Under the pieces are notes generated by a model that made no database searches, was not told where the DNA came from, and saw only the letters and a program-made list of their open reading frames with translations. DNA of 64,000 nt, taken from Deinococcus sp. QL22. GTDB lineage: Bacteria > Deinococcota > Deinococci > Deinococcales > Deinococcaceae. This document shows, in pieces, positions 54,642 through 62,437 of this stretch. The stretch covers positions 62,001-126,000 of the forward strand of contig NZ_CP097155.1 of NCBI RefSeq assembly GCF_023370075.1, written 5' to 3'. Position 1 is the first letter of the stretch. Every line of letters starts with the position of its first letter. A program made the translations under genes and the position numbers.

Positions 54642-55586
54642 TCATTCCCGGGCTCTTGGCGTGACAGTCTCAATCTGGCGGATATCCTGTTCCGTGAGCA
54701 AGGGGCGGGTGGACGCCTGGACATTCTGTTCGACCTGCTCTGGGGTCTTTCCACCCGGAATGGCCACCGAGACTGCCGGATGGTTCAGTACGAACTGCAA
54801 GGCCAGCTGACCCAGGGAACGGTCGGCAGAGGACAGCACCCGCAGCTGCGTGACCTGATCCAGTTGCGTCTGATACCAATCCTCATGCGGCCAGCTGTGG
54901 CGCACATCTCCCTCTGGAAACCGCGTCTCAGGGCTAAACTTCCCAGTCAGCATGCCTTTACTCAGGGGCCCGCGCACCACCACCCCAATCTCATGCTCCA
55001 GGCAATACGGCAGGATGTCCTGCTCGGCTTTGCGGTTGAGCAGGCTGTAATCGAGCTGCACCACATCCAGGGTGCCGCCCTGGTTGAACTGCTGGACATA
55101 CGCGAAGTCATCGGTTGAGACGCCGACCGCCCGCACCCGGCCTTCCTGTTTCAGCTGAGCAAAGGCGGTCAGGAACGCTTCGGTCTCCCGTGGGGCATTC
55201 CACCAGATGTGATCGAAATAGACGTCTATGTACTCCGTTTCTAATCGGCGCAAGCTGGCCTCGAAGGCTGCGATGATTTTCTCAGGACGGTCGTAGACCG
55301 GCGCTTGCTGCGGATCGCGGTGGTGGCCCATCAGGCCGCCTTTCGTGGCCACGACGATTTGGTCACGGCGGCCTTTGATGACCTTCGCAACCAGCGTCTC
55401 GCTGTGGCCGTTGCCGTACACGTCTGCGGTGTCAATGAAGGTGACGCCCAGTTCGAGCGCACGCTCCATGGCCTTGAGCGAGGCGCTGTCCTCGACCGGG
55501 CCCCAAGCATCCCCCCCAATCGCCCAAGCGCCGAACCCAATCTCAGAGACCTGAAGGCCTGATTTCCCTAGCTGCCGGTGGTGCAT
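54642..55586 (-). CDS. Aldo/keto reductase
   Basis: This 314-residue NADPH-dependent (beta/alpha)8 reductase opens with the family hairpin MHHRQLGKSGLQVSEIGFGA. The catalytic residues are Asp and Tyr in FIDTADVYGNGHSE, Lys in IVVATKGG and His in DVYFDHIWW. The cofactor site has GQLALQFVLNHPAVSVAIPG and the closing GGKTPEQVEQN. It belongs to the group acting on sugar or small aldehyde substrates. The start is the ATG at 55586 with AAAGGAG upstream. It may work with the epimerase encoded next to it. Confidence 0.92.
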   Translation of the reverse strand: MHHRQLGKSGLQVSEIGFGAWAIGGDAWGPVEDSASLKAMERALELGVTFIDTADVYGNGHSETLVAKVIKGRRDQIVVATKGGLMGHHRDPQQAPVYDRPEKIIAAFEASLRRLETEYIDVYFDHIWWNAPRETEAFLTAFAQLKQEGRVRAVGVSTDDFAYVQQFNQGGTLDVVQLDYSLLNRKAEQDILPYCLEHEIGVVVRGPLSKGMLTGKFSPETRFPEGDVRHSWPHEDWYQTQLDQVTQLRVLSSADRSLGQLALQFVLNHPAVSVAIPGGKTPEQVEQNVQASTRPLLTEQDIRQIETVTPRARE

Positions 55587-55830
55587 CTCTAGCTCCTTTC
55601 ACTGCATCAACGTGGTGTGAACTCACCTTAGACGGTGGGAAAAATGTTTTGTCGTTGCGGCGGCGGCGTGAAGAAAGCCTAAGGCCCGGTGCGTTGTGGC
55701 CGTCCAGTTGCGGCGTGAGCTCGGCTCATGGCCGCAGAGAGGATGAACCTTGGTGGCTGGGCCCAGCCACTTCGTGACAACGCTATGCAATCAACTGCAC
55801 CTCGGGAGCTGTCTCCGGGCGGCACGACAC
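55587..55830. other. Intergenic region between reductase gene and palindrome
   Basis: About 240 bases of which the first part must hold the aldo/keto reductase promoter on the minus strand. I see no gene. The remarkable palindrome starts at 55831. Confidence 0.35.
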
Positions 55831-55852
55831 TTGACCCGCGATCGCGGGTCAA
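55831..55852. promoter_or_regulatory. 22-bp perfect palindrome, likely operator
   Basis: TTGACCCGCG followed by ATCGCGGGTCAA is its own reverse complement over 22 bp. The outer arms TTGACC and GGTCAA resemble operators of MerR-type regulators, where TTGACC doubles as a -35 element. A -10 at the 19-base MerR spacing was not convincing. The nearest genes are the aldo/keto reductase (reading away) and the DoxX gene (reading towards it). Confidence 0.5.
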
Positions 55853-55959
55853 GCTCAACTTCAGTCTCCCCTGATCTCGGTCACAATGTTGCCAAGTTGG
55901 CCAACAGCCGGTCTTTACGGGGAACATTTTCCTCGAATGGTCACACTTCAATGACCCGA

Positions 55960-55988
55960 CCTTTGATGGTCGAGCGGGCCATCAAAGG
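55960..55988 (-). terminator. Hairpin after the DoxX-like gene
   Basis: CCTTTGATGG (55960-55969) and CCATCAAAGG (55979-55988) form a perfect 10-bp stem with a 9-base loop, 16 bases past the DoxX stop on the minus strand. No U-run follows. Confidence 0.5.
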
Positions 55989-56004
55989 AGTTCTCTCGTG
56001 AGGT

Positions 56005-56607
56005 TCAGGGCTCGCGCTGGAAGCGGCGACGAAAGCGGCGGTGCAGCGCTTCGGTGTGTTCAGCCACCCGGGCGGCTTTGGGATCGGCGATCAGACTCCC
56101 GCCCCGTGTCGTGGCGCCGACGACCAGCCCAGCCGACACCAAGACCAGATTTTTGATGATGTACTGCCCTTCTAACGTGGGTGCCCAAGGAAACAGGTTG
56201 AACGTCTCTGCCGGAAAAAACAGCAGCGGGAGAAACGTGCCCGCCATTTGAGCAAACAGCAGGAGCAACGTCAGCCGCAAGTACCGTCCAGTCAACAAGC
56301 CCAAGCCAATGAGGCATTCCCAGATAGCCAACACAGGCAGGCTAATGTGCGCCGGGACAAGTCCAAACGTCAGCACGGAGATGGTGCGGGTGGCCAAACC
56401 TTCGGCACTGCTGAGACCCGGGAAGAACTTCTGAACTCCAAACCAAAAGAAAATCAGGCCCAGTGACCAGCGTAGCAAGGTAATGCCGTGCCGTGCCCAC
56501 CAGCCCACCAAACGGGCGTCTAAGAGATTGAGACGAGCCACTAACGAGGATGTGGGTCGAGAAGTGGCTTGGGATTCTTGGGGGGTGGTGCGTTCGATTG
56601 CGCTCAT
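56005..56607 (-). CDS. DoxX-like membrane protein
   Basis: This 200-residue protein has four hydrophobic segments after a polar N-terminus of about 38 residues: WSLGLIFFWFGVQKFFPGL, then ISLPVLAIWECLIGLGLLTG, LTLLLLFAQMAGTFLPLLFF and YIIKNLVLVSAGLVVGATT. The FxxxGxxKF and WExxIGxGLLxG patterns fit the DoxX/DUF417 superfamily. These proteins are linked to thiol or redox homeostasis, but a reaction is not settled. The C-terminus is basic (RRFRRRFQREP). It is preceded by GGAGGCC near the ATG at 56607. Confidence 0.85.
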   Translation of the reverse strand: MSAIERTTPQESQATSRPTSSLVARLNLLDARLVGWWARHGITLLRWSLGLIFFWFGVQKFFPGLSSAEGLATRTISVLTFGLVPAHISLPVLAIWECLIGLGLLTGRYLRLTLLLLFAQMAGTFLPLLFFPAETFNLFPWAPTLEGQYIIKNLVLVSAGLVVGATTRGGSLIADPKAARVAEHTEALHRRFRRRFQREP

Positions 56608-56848
56608 CTGGCCTCCAGAGGGGACATCGTCCCCTGTCGTGTTGAGGTATATGCAGAGCGCAACGCTTCAGATGTTCCTCCTGTACAAGTGTGAGTGGAA
56701 TGAGTGGAAAACGCGGTGGAGAGGGTGGTCATACCGCCGACGCGGGCGACGATCTGAAGTCAGCGGCAGGGTGCTGTGGGGGGGCCTCGAATCTTCCAGG
56801 CACTCCCCAGCCATCACACGTTCAGGACAGCACATCACGTGAACAGGC
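56608..56848. other. Intergenic region, no gene recognised
   Basis: About 240 bases hold the DoxX promoter region and the end of the small minus-strand gene. No other feature was seen. Confidence 0.3.
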
Positions 56849-57100
56849 TTATGTGTTTTCCCTGATCTGCAGCAGCACGGCCTCCGAGCGTCGGCACAGG
56901 TCACAGAGGTGTTCACGGTCGCCGATCCGGAGCTTGAACAAGGCAGCCACGCCTTGACCATCTGCAGGTTGTCGGCCTTCCAGTTTCAAGGCTTCAATGG
57001 TGGCGAGGTCGGGTGGATAGGTTTGGTAATAGATGGGAATTTTCTCTTTGGGAATGAGGGACTCTTCGACTGGCTCAAGCGCGGTCTCAGGCGAGCACAC
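56849..57100 (-). CDS. Small protein of unknown function (ADGQ family, copy 3)
   Basis: This 83-residue ORF, starting at a GTG at 57100, is a close relative of copy 1 at 143-367. It shares KEKIPIYYQTYPPDLATIEA with KDKIPTHHQTHPSDLATIEA, then LKLEG, PADGQGVAALFKLR and GDREHL. The ATG that starts copy 1 is ATT here, so this copy either uses an upstream GTG or has lost its proper start. Its 5' end overlaps the truncated paralogue ending at 57087. Function is unknown. Confidence 0.4.
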   Translation of the reverse strand: MCSPETALEPVEESLIPKEKIPIYYQTYPPDLATIEALKLEGRQPADGQGVAALFKLRIGDREHLCDLCRRSEAVLLQIRENT

Positions 57101-57266
57101 AGTATCCCTCAGTGGACAGGGGGCAGGAGAATGCTGGGGACACCGCGGGCTGGTACTGCTCAAGCACCCGCTCTCCGATCGCGTTGCGCCACGCGTGAGG
57201 CAGCCCAGACAGGAGATGCTCCTGCGCCCGCTGCCACAGGGAGAAGTCTGGCAGCCCCTCTGCCAT
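57087..57266 (-). pseudogene. C-terminal fragment of the LKxRGW paralogous family
   Basis: Sixty codons read MAEGLPDFSLWQRAQEHLLS, then GLPHAWRNAIGERVLEQYQP and AVSPAF. This matches the C-terminal third of the proteins at 57781, 60315 and 60953 (for example LWHLAQEHLLSGLTQTMRRA...QRYQAAVSHAYG). The N-terminal two-thirds are missing. The break coincides with an IS6-like end sequence at 57274-57285. Confidence 0.65.
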
Positions 57267-57273
57267 GGGGCTG

Positions 57274-57285
57274 GTTAAGGCAACA
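57274..57285. mobile_element. Possible IS6-end scar at a rearrangement junction
   Basis: GTTAAGGCAACA equals the first 12 bases of the IS6-type terminal repeat at 36730. It sits exactly between a truncated minus-strand gene (57087-57266) and a plus-strand gene that lacks its own 5' end (57302). A 12-base match could be chance, but its position argues for a deletion scar. Confidence 0.4.
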
Positions 57286-57301
57286 GCGCCGCAACGACCA
57301 C

Positions 57302-57736
57302 ATGATCACGCTGGCCGTGCACGGCCTCGACCGCCTGATCGGGGCGGTGAAACCCCCAAGGTTGTCGTACCCAGCGTGCCTGCCGGTGAGAAAGTGCTGG
57401 GGCCAGTGGATTCTCTCGCCCCTCGATTCGCACCTGCTGGAAGGGGCACGCTGCAAGCTGGGCATGGTCAAGAGCGGGCGGCAAAACGGGTACATCGTCG
57501 AACTGGACGGCAGCGACCTAATCACACTTGACCGCTTCGTGGTCGGGCATCTGACCAGTTTCAAACCCAAGACTGAGCCGGTGGTGGCCGCACAGGCCTC
57601 CAGCGATGAGGTCGTGGTGCTCGCCAAAGTGCGGACGGTGTACCGCGACCTCTCGACCGGGGCCGAGGCAGAAGTGACGGCCGTGCAGGGCGCCAGCCAC
57701 GTCCTGAGAGAGCGGCCGCACTCTCCGCTGCTCTGA
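57302..57736 (+). pseudogene. Unknown gene, second copy (MITLxVHGLDRLIGAV), probably frameshifted
   Basis: From ATG 57302 the frame reads MITLAVHGLDRLIGAV, like the fragment at 19.9-20.1 kb. A one-base deletion after GAVK relative to that copy puts the following VVVPSVPAGEKV out of frame. The main frame then again looks protein-like to its stop: DSHLLEGARCKLGMVKSG, QNGYIVELDGSDLITLDRF and ASSDEVVVLAKVRTVYRDL. So either a second, compensating change exists or the middle is degraded. The family is not recognised. It lies 44 bases upstream of the intact paralogue at 57781. Confidence 0.4.
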
Positions 57737-57780
57737 CCTGATGACCTGATGACCGCAGCCTGATTTGAGAGACTGAGTGC

Positions 57781-58296
57781 ATGAAGCTGCCCGTGCTGCT
57801 GAGCACTGTTGAACTGAAAGAGCGGGGCTGGACGCTGGCGATGATCCGCGATCTGTTGGGTCAGCACGACCGTGAGCGCCCAAGCGAGTTGCGGGTGGGC
57901 GGGCGCCTGGCCGAGGGCATCGTGAAGCTGTATCTCGAAGAAAGGGTGGTGCAGGCGGAGACCACCGAAGCTTTTGCCCTGGCCCAGGAGCGTGCCCGCG
58001 TCCGGCAAGACCGGGCAGGCAAAGCGGCAGACACCCAGCAGGTCAACCAAGCCGCGCACGTCGCCCGGTACGATGCCCTCCCCCCACCGGTGCTTCAGCG
58101 GTACGAGGGGGAGGCCACGATGACCGGGCAGCAGCTCTGGCAGCACCACCTGATGGCGTACTACGCCTGGCAGATGGAGCATGAGCACCCGCTCAGTGGT
58201 TTGCCCAAAGCCCTCCGGCGTGAGGCTGAGAGTCGGGCGTATGAGCGATACCGCGAGGCGTTTCAGGCTCTGTACGGTGAGCGACCGTGGCACTGA
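57781..58296 (+). CDS. LKxRGW paralogous family protein 1
   Basis: This 171-residue protein has homologues at 58287, 60315 and 60953 and a fragment at 57087. Residues 8-60 contain VELKERGWTLAMIRDLLGQHDRE, resembling the first helices of an excisionase/MerR-like winged helix (ordered as helix, G-W turn, helix, then a beta-wing), and VKLYLEERVVQAETTEAFALA. A charged helix (70-100) follows. The C-terminal third has LWQHHLMAYYAWQMEHEHPL and SGLPKALRREAESRAYERYR. I do not recognise the family and infer only possible DNA or RNA binding. The stop overlaps the start of the next paralogue by about 10 bases. Confidence 0.7.
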   Translation: MKLPVLLSTVELKERGWTLAMIRDLLGQHDRERPSELRVGGRLAEGIVKLYLEERVVQAETTEAFALAQERARVRQDRAGKAADTQQVNQAAHVARYDALPPPVLQRYEGEATMTGQQLWQHHLMAYYAWQMEHEHPLSGLPKALRREAESRAYERYREAFQALYGERPWH

Positions 58297-58523
58297 GCAG
58301 CGGTGCGTTTCTCAATCACCAAGAGCTGAAAGTGCGGGGGTGGTCACCCGCCATGATTGAGTATTTGCTAGGGCAGCCGGATGCCAGGCAGTGGGTGTAT
58401 GTGCCGACCCAGCGTCCCGTGTGCTTGAAGTTGTATGACGAGCGGCGGGTGGTGCGGGCCGAACAATCCACGCAGTTCAGGAGATCGCAAGCGCGCTCCT
58501 CCCGTAGGGGCGGGCTGATTTAA
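58287..58523 (+). CDS. LKxRGW paralogous family protein 2 (C-terminally truncated)
   Basis: This 78-residue product starts at a GTG (58287) inside the last codons of paralogue 1. It retains the N-terminal domain: HQELKVRGWSPAMIEYLLGQ, then CLKLYDERRVVRAEQSTQFR. After this the sequence diverges and stops (SSRRGGLI). The central helix and the C-terminal third are missing. Whether a stand-alone N-terminal domain is functional or a relic cannot be decided. The overlapping start implies translational coupling. Confidence 0.5.
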   Translation: MALSSGAFLNHQELKVRGWSPAMIEYLLGQPDARQWVYVPTQRPVCLKLYDERRVVRAEQSTQFRRSQARSSRRGGLI

Positions 58524-58975
58524 CTCCGGTGAGTCAATTGCTGACGTGGCGGCTCTGGGTCGGCTGATCACCCTTTATGCTCGTCAAAATGTCGGTTTTG
58601 GGGAGGCGGCCTTTCGTGGAGTGCCTCCGCTGATGGAACATGCACAGCGTGCCTTCACAACACCTGCCTGAGACAGCTTAGGCTGAAGACCTTCCCCGCT
58701 TCTGGAGCAGATTGCGGTATACCCGTGGACGCCTCACAGCCCTGTCATGGAGCGGGACACGCGGGCACGGGTACGGCGCCGGCGCCGCCATTCTGACCGA
58801 GTGCCGTAACCGCTGCCGGGTGCGCTGCCAGTGGACTGACCTCCTCTAACAGGCCTTGACTCATGTTTGATGCTGTTGTCCGGTCGGAGGGTGCTGCATG
58901 TTTAAACAATGCCTCGCTCACGCTGGGTTTAAACATTCCACGTGTCCGGCCCGAACCACGTTCAGGCCCCATTGC
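58524..58975. other. Stretch without a recognised gene
   Basis: About 450 bases follow the truncated paralogue. ORFs of about 75 codons exist, but none looks protein-like. No repeat or hairpin of note was seen. Confidence 0.35.
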
Positions 58976-59254
58976 TTAGTCCCCCCGTTGTTGACGTTTT
59001 TGGAGGAAATAGTCGCGTTCTTCGGTGGCGGGTTGCATCCGTCGCCAGAGGTCATCCAAGCTTTGCCCGGTGAGTACCTGCGCGGGCTCAGTGTGGAACG
59101 CGCGTCCTTCCAAGTGGCCTTGGAGGATCCAACGTCCAGCTTCTCTCGAGCACGTGACCTCGACCCCCTGCTGCTGCAGCGCGGTGACGGTCGCCCAAGC
59201 TCGAGTGGGGAGGGAAGCGAGCGCTTCGTGGAGTGAGATTTGAGCGGAAGTCAC
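58976..59254 (-). CDS. Hypothetical protein, second gene of a coupled pair
   Basis: This 92-residue protein starts at GTG 59254, overlapping the TGA of the gene before it (GTGA). TSAQISLHEALASLPTRAWA is an amphipathic helix. TVTALQQQGVEVTCSREAGR, WILQGHLEGRAFHTEPAQVL and TGQSLDDLWRRMQPATEERD suggest a small alpha/beta fold with two or three strands. It is not recognised. The coupled start and its even, protein-like composition support it as real. Confidence 0.5.
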   Translation of the reverse strand: MTSAQISLHEALASLPTRAWATVTALQQQGVEVTCSREAGRWILQGHLEGRAFHTEPAQVLTGQSLDDLWRRMQPATEERDYFLQKRQQRGD

Positions 59255-59559
59255 CGCTCTAGCCTGCCCGTACCGTGAATTGCAACCCGCGCGAACGGGT
59301 TCGGAGCGCGTTGCTTCTGCCTGCATGCTCCGCCGTCTAAGCGCGCGACGCGGGAGAGAGCGCCGCAGCCGATGGTGGTCACTCTGACTTTGCCCTGAAT
59401 GCTAAAGGGAGGCCCCTGCAGCAACACCACTTCGTTGTTGGTGCTGGCCGCAATGAGGGCGTTGGCCTCGTGGGAGAGGGGTTCATCGGGGTAGTCCACC
59501 CAAGCGGTGTATGAGCCGTTGCGGGACACCTTGCCGTGGGTGATGGAGGTTGCCGACAT
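59251..59559 (-). CDS. Hypothetical protein, first gene of a coupled pair
   Basis: This 102-residue protein begins MSATSITHGKVSRNGSYTAW and continues VDYPDEPLSHEANALIAAST and NNEVVLLQGPPFSIQGKVRV before a Cys/Gly-containing loop. The N-terminal 65 residues look like a beta-rich small domain. The C-terminal part (RQKQRAPNPFARVAIHGTGR) is basic and may be loosely structured. A longer in-frame start 22 codons upstream has less protein-like sequence and was rejected. There is a weak AAGG 9 bases before the ATG. Function is unknown. Confidence 0.5.
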   Translation of the reverse strand: MSATSITHGKVSRNGSYTAWVDYPDEPLSHEANALIAASTNNEVVLLQGPPFSIQGKVRVTTIGCGALSRVARLDGGACRQKQRAPNPFARVAIHGTGRLER

Positions 59560-60314
59560 GGCGCAGCCTTGCACGCCAGTTCTGACCCTTTTGATACAAG
59601 CGCGGCCGGGTGTGAGCCTTGCCACTGTAGAGGTGATTTTTGTGAAAAGTCCGAGTGATGCGCCTGCCTTAACGGTCTGAGCGCACCACCCCGGAACTTC
59701 GCGCCATTGCCCATGCTAATCAAGCTCACTGTGCCTTAGAGGGTGAACCTTAGAGCCTGTCCGGAAGATCTGTTCTACTAAAGTCAAGTGACGACTCAAC
59801 CCCATCAAGACCAGATCAATCACCAGCACACGCTGTGGGAGGGCCCGGCCTGCCCGTGACCCCGAACGGATGCCCCAGCTCCGGGCGCTGCTGAACGCCA
59901 GCCACAAAAGCCGATTGCCATACCTGATGGCGCAGCTCGCCGCCGCCACCCAAACGGGCAGCTTGCCGCGTGACTTGCTCACCCGACTGACCAAGGCTGC
60001 GCTTACGACGTGAAGAACGAACCCGCCCGTGTTACCGCACCTGCCCCGCTGAACTGGAGTCGGACGCGACCCGCGCCGACTTCAGCCGGTATCTGGGCCT
60101 CTGGGAACTCAAAGCCAATTCCAGTCAAGTGGTGGACGTCGAAGACCGCCCTATCAGCACGCCTGTACTGCACCTCAAGACTGAAGACACCCCCAGTGTC
60201 ATGGACATCACCCTGAAGTCCCGCCGTCCCGCGTTCGCCGCCGATTGACATCCATGTTCTGCACATGACCCGCCTGGTGCTGCCTTCCAAATTGTCTGAC
60301 ACACTGCCCTCTAC
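59560..60314. other. Stretch with protein-like fragments but no intact gene
   Basis: Two plus-strand pieces look like remnants. At 59870-60013 the frame reads MPQLRALLNASHKSRLPYLM and AQLAAATQTGSLPRDLLTRL before a stop. At about 60040-60247 another frame reads ATRADFSRYLGLWELKANSS and TPVLHLKTEDTPSVMDITLK before its stop. Neither has a clear start or a known family. GAGCCTGTCCGGAAGATCTG at 59753-59772 looks like the end of an insertion sequence but could not be assigned. Confidence 0.35.
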
Positions 60315-60824
60315 ATGACTGACTCGTATCTCACTCTCCAAGACTTGAAAGCTCGGGGTTGGACTCTGGGGATGATCAAGTCGCTTCTGGATCCCCACGA
60401 TCACGAGCGCTGGACGAACAAACACGGGCGTCGGATGCCCAAGCCGATCAAGCTGTATCTCGAAGCACGGGTGATGCAGGTGGAGGCCACCGAAACCTTC
60501 GCCCACGCCAGAGAGCGTGCCAGTGCCCACCAAGTGGTGATGCTCAAAGCAGTCCAAACCCGTCAACTCGTGAACACCAGAGCGTTGGCACGGTATGAAG
60601 CGCTTCCCCTCCCCGAAGTGCAGGTGCATCCAGTCGAGCGAGAGGGGAAGGCGGCTGACCAGAAAGAACTCTGGCAGATGCATCTGCAGGAGTTCTACCT
60701 CTGGCACCTGGCGCAGGAACATTTGTTGTCCGGACTGACTCAAACTATGCGCAGGGCAGCAGAACTTCGAATGTATCAGCGCTACCAAGCCGCGGTGTCT
60801 CACGCGTACGGCTGGATAGAGTAA
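60315..60824 (+). CDS. LKxRGW paralogous family protein 3
   Basis: This 169-residue protein is closest to paralogue 4 at 60953. The N-terminal domain has SYLTLQDLKARGWTLGMIKS, LLDPHDHERWTNKHGRRMPK and PIKLYLEARVMQVEATETFA. The middle helix is ARERASAHQVVMLKAVQTRQ. The C-terminal third has LWQMHLQEFYLWHLAQEHLL and MYQRYQAAVSHAYGW. The pattern N-K-x-G-R-M-x-x-P with K-L-Y-L looks like a beta-wing following the G-W helix pair. Function is unknown. The ATG at 60315 has no strong ribosome-binding site. Confidence 0.7.
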   Translation: MTDSYLTLQDLKARGWTLGMIKSLLDPHDHERWTNKHGRRMPKPIKLYLEARVMQVEATETFAHARERASAHQVVMLKAVQTRQLVNTRALARYEALPLPEVQVHPVEREGKAADQKELWQMHLQEFYLWHLAQEHLLSGLTQTMRRAAELRMYQRYQAAVSHAYGWIE

Positions 60825-60952
60825 GCCAAGAAATTCCCATATGCCCGCTCTGGCGAGCAGACGAGGTGCTTCCCCATGTTCAACAGGTGTCCGCCCTTCC
60901 GTGCTGCACGCTTAATGTTGCTCTCTCCCTCGTTGGGCACACTGGGACACCC

Positions 60953-61483
60953 ATGACCGCGCCCTTCCTCTCCCTTCAAGACCTGGAAGCCCGGGGCTGG
61001 AGTCGCACGATGATCCGCACCCTCCTGGGTGCCCATGATCAAGAGCAGATGACCAACAAGTTGGGCCAGCGGATGAACCAACCGGCCCGGCTCTACCGGA
61101 CAGCCCGGGTCATGGAACTTGAGGCAACGGAGGCGTTTGCACGCGCTCAGGAACGGGCCAGGGCCCATGCGGTGGGCATGCTCAAAGCCAAGCAGACCCG
61201 TCAAGCGTGGCAAACCGAGCTTGTCGCCCGTTATGAAGCGCTGCCCCTCCCGGAAATTCAAGTGCGTCCCTTGGTCATGAATCTGCGCCCGTCCACCGAC
61301 CAAACAGTGTGGCACTTTCACTTACAGCGGTTCTCTCGCTGGCAAACGCAATACGATGCGACGTTGACCGGGGTGCCGACGGTGGCCCGCCGAGCCACAC
61401 AAAGCCGGATGCTGCAGCGGTACCGTGAGGCGGTGGATCAAGCGTATGGCTGGCCTGAGGAAAGGAACACTCAGAAGCGATGA
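60953..61483 (+). CDS. LKxRGW paralogous family protein 4
   Basis: This 176-residue protein matches paralogue 3 along its whole length. It has APFLSLQDLEARGWSRTMIR, TLLGAHDQEQMTNKLGQRMN, ATEAFARAQERARAHAVGML and MLQRYREAVDQAYGWPEER. The start is the ATG at 60953; an upstream ORF extension has no homology to the other copies and was rejected. The two copies lie about 130 bases apart on the same strand, consistent with tandem duplication. Function is unknown. Confidence 0.7.
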   Translation: MTAPFLSLQDLEARGWSRTMIRTLLGAHDQEQMTNKLGQRMNQPARLYRTARVMELEATEAFARAQERARAHAVGMLKAKQTRQAWQTELVARYEALPLPEIQVRPLVMNLRPSTDQTVWHFHLQRFSRWQTQYDATLTGVPTVARRATQSRMLQRYREAVDQAYGWPEERNTQKR

Positions 61484-61497
61484 TGCCTCCCCCAGTC

Positions 61498-61698
61498 CTA
61501 CGCCGCAACCGCGGGCTGACTCAGAAGCTGGAACCGACGTTGGGCCATCCCCGTCACCCACACACGTGTACTCAGGCGGGAGCGGGGTCACCCCAGATGG
61601 GGGGTCTCTAGATCCCGCAAGACTGCTTCGACAGCCTTTTCCACGTTGCCGACCTGGGCCCGCTCCGCTAAAGCAAACAGCAACGGGGCGAAGAGCTG
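61498..61698 (-). pseudogene. Interrupted second copy of the ECF-sigma-like protein
   Basis: On the minus strand the frame reads QLFAPLLFALAERAQVGNVE and KAVEAVLRDLETPHLG, then TGA, then RLSTRVWVTGMAQRRFQLLS. These segments match the protein at 53030-53329 almost residue for residue (QVFAPLLFTLAEHAQVADQE...ALGWPRS...ARVWVTGIAQRRFQLLQ). The TGA replaces a TGG (Trp) codon. The first third is missing. It lies antisense to the end of the paralogue-4 region. Confidence 0.65.
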
Positions 61699-61724
61699 GA
61701 GGCGCTTTGTTTTACCCTGAGCCC

Positions 61725-61874
61725 ATGCACCCGCGTGACCTGACGCCTGTCGAACTCGCTGGGATACTGGAGGGTATGATTGTCGACGGACTGGAAACTA
61801 CTGCCTCTGCGTCAAGCGCGGCAGGTAGGTACCGTCCCAATCAGGTGAATGGTTCCAAGTTGAGTCAACGCTAG
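61725..61874 (+). CDS. Short hypothetical ORF
   Basis: A 49-residue frame from ATG 61725 reads MHPRDLTPVELAGILEGMIV and continues DGLETTASASSAAGRYRPNQ. The first 25 residues look like a folded helix pair, but the rest is low-complexity. It lies upstream of the IS5-type remnant and may be a gene truncated by it. No family is recognised. Confidence 0.25.
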   Translation: MHPRDLTPVELAGILEGMIVDGLETTASASSAAGRYRPNQVNGSKLSQR

Positions 61875-61910
61875 ACTAGGGCGTGTAGGCAAAGGCTCCG
61901 TCACGTGCCG

Positions 61911-62003
61911 TGCGTTGCCGAAACAAGGATTTTCGAGTCATTGCTACTCGCTATAAGAAGAGAGGTCGAACTTTCTATATGGGCATGTTTCTGGCATGCA
62001 TCA
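61911..62003 (+). pseudogene. C-terminal fragment of an IS5-family transposase
   Basis: The frame reads [20 protein letters not shown] and [16 protein letters not shown]. This parallels the last helix of IS5/IS427-type transposases (FRRIATRYDKLAxxFLxxVHLACIxIWLR). Only about 30 residues remain. Confidence 0.6.
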
Positions 62004-62345
62004 CGTTGTGGCCGGGCTATCTAAGGTTCGTTCGTGAAGAAGACCATCGCGCCACTCAACCCCTTGGAGTGGTGCCGAATCGTCTATAGACCAGCCGCTT
62101 CGCACCGCTGCTCGAATAATCGCAGCGACAACGGCTGGAGTGACGGGGCGCGTCCCTTCAGGGCACCACTCAGAAAGCCAGGGATCTGGAGATTCAGGAA
62201 GATGCACCACCAGACGACCTGTCCGTCTCTCAGGACTGAGTACCGTCAAGACACCCGCATCCTTCCCAGATTGGAAACGCCAGCTGTAGAGTTGCCCGTC
62301 AATCGTAATGAAGCGGTAACCACGACGTTTCCTTGGCTGCCCCAT
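62001..62345 (-). CDS. Hypothetical protein of a recurring bacterial type
   Basis: This 114-residue protein has an intact, protein-like sequence. The N-terminal half is beta-rich ([38 protein letters not shown]). The middle has [20 protein letters not shown], followed by a helix ([19 protein letters not shown]). I recall similar short proteins with a W-R strand, a PDPWL motif and an I/V-T-P helix as uncharacterised in various bacteria, but cannot name a family. The start is the ATG at 62345, with GGATGGAG just before it. It is the only intact gene between decayed elements here. Confidence 0.65.
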   Translation of the reverse strand: MGQPRKRRGYRFITIDGQLYSWRFQSGKDAGVLTVLSPERRTGRLVVHLPESPDPWLSEWCPEGTRPVTPAVVAAIIRAAVRSGWSIDDSAPLQGVEWRDGLLHERTLDSPATT

Positions 62346-62437
62346 GACTCCATCCTATCTGAGAGGGAGCTGTCTTACCGTTTCAGTTGCTTAGGGTCTG
62401 GGGGCACGACTAACTCTTTCCGTCATCCCTCAGGTGC

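Noticed and set aside
57160..58293. 377-codon minus-strand ORF
   Set aside because: It is antisense to paralogue 1 and the ORF at 57302; its sequence lacks domain patterns. Only the separate 57087-57266 frame on that strand has homologues.
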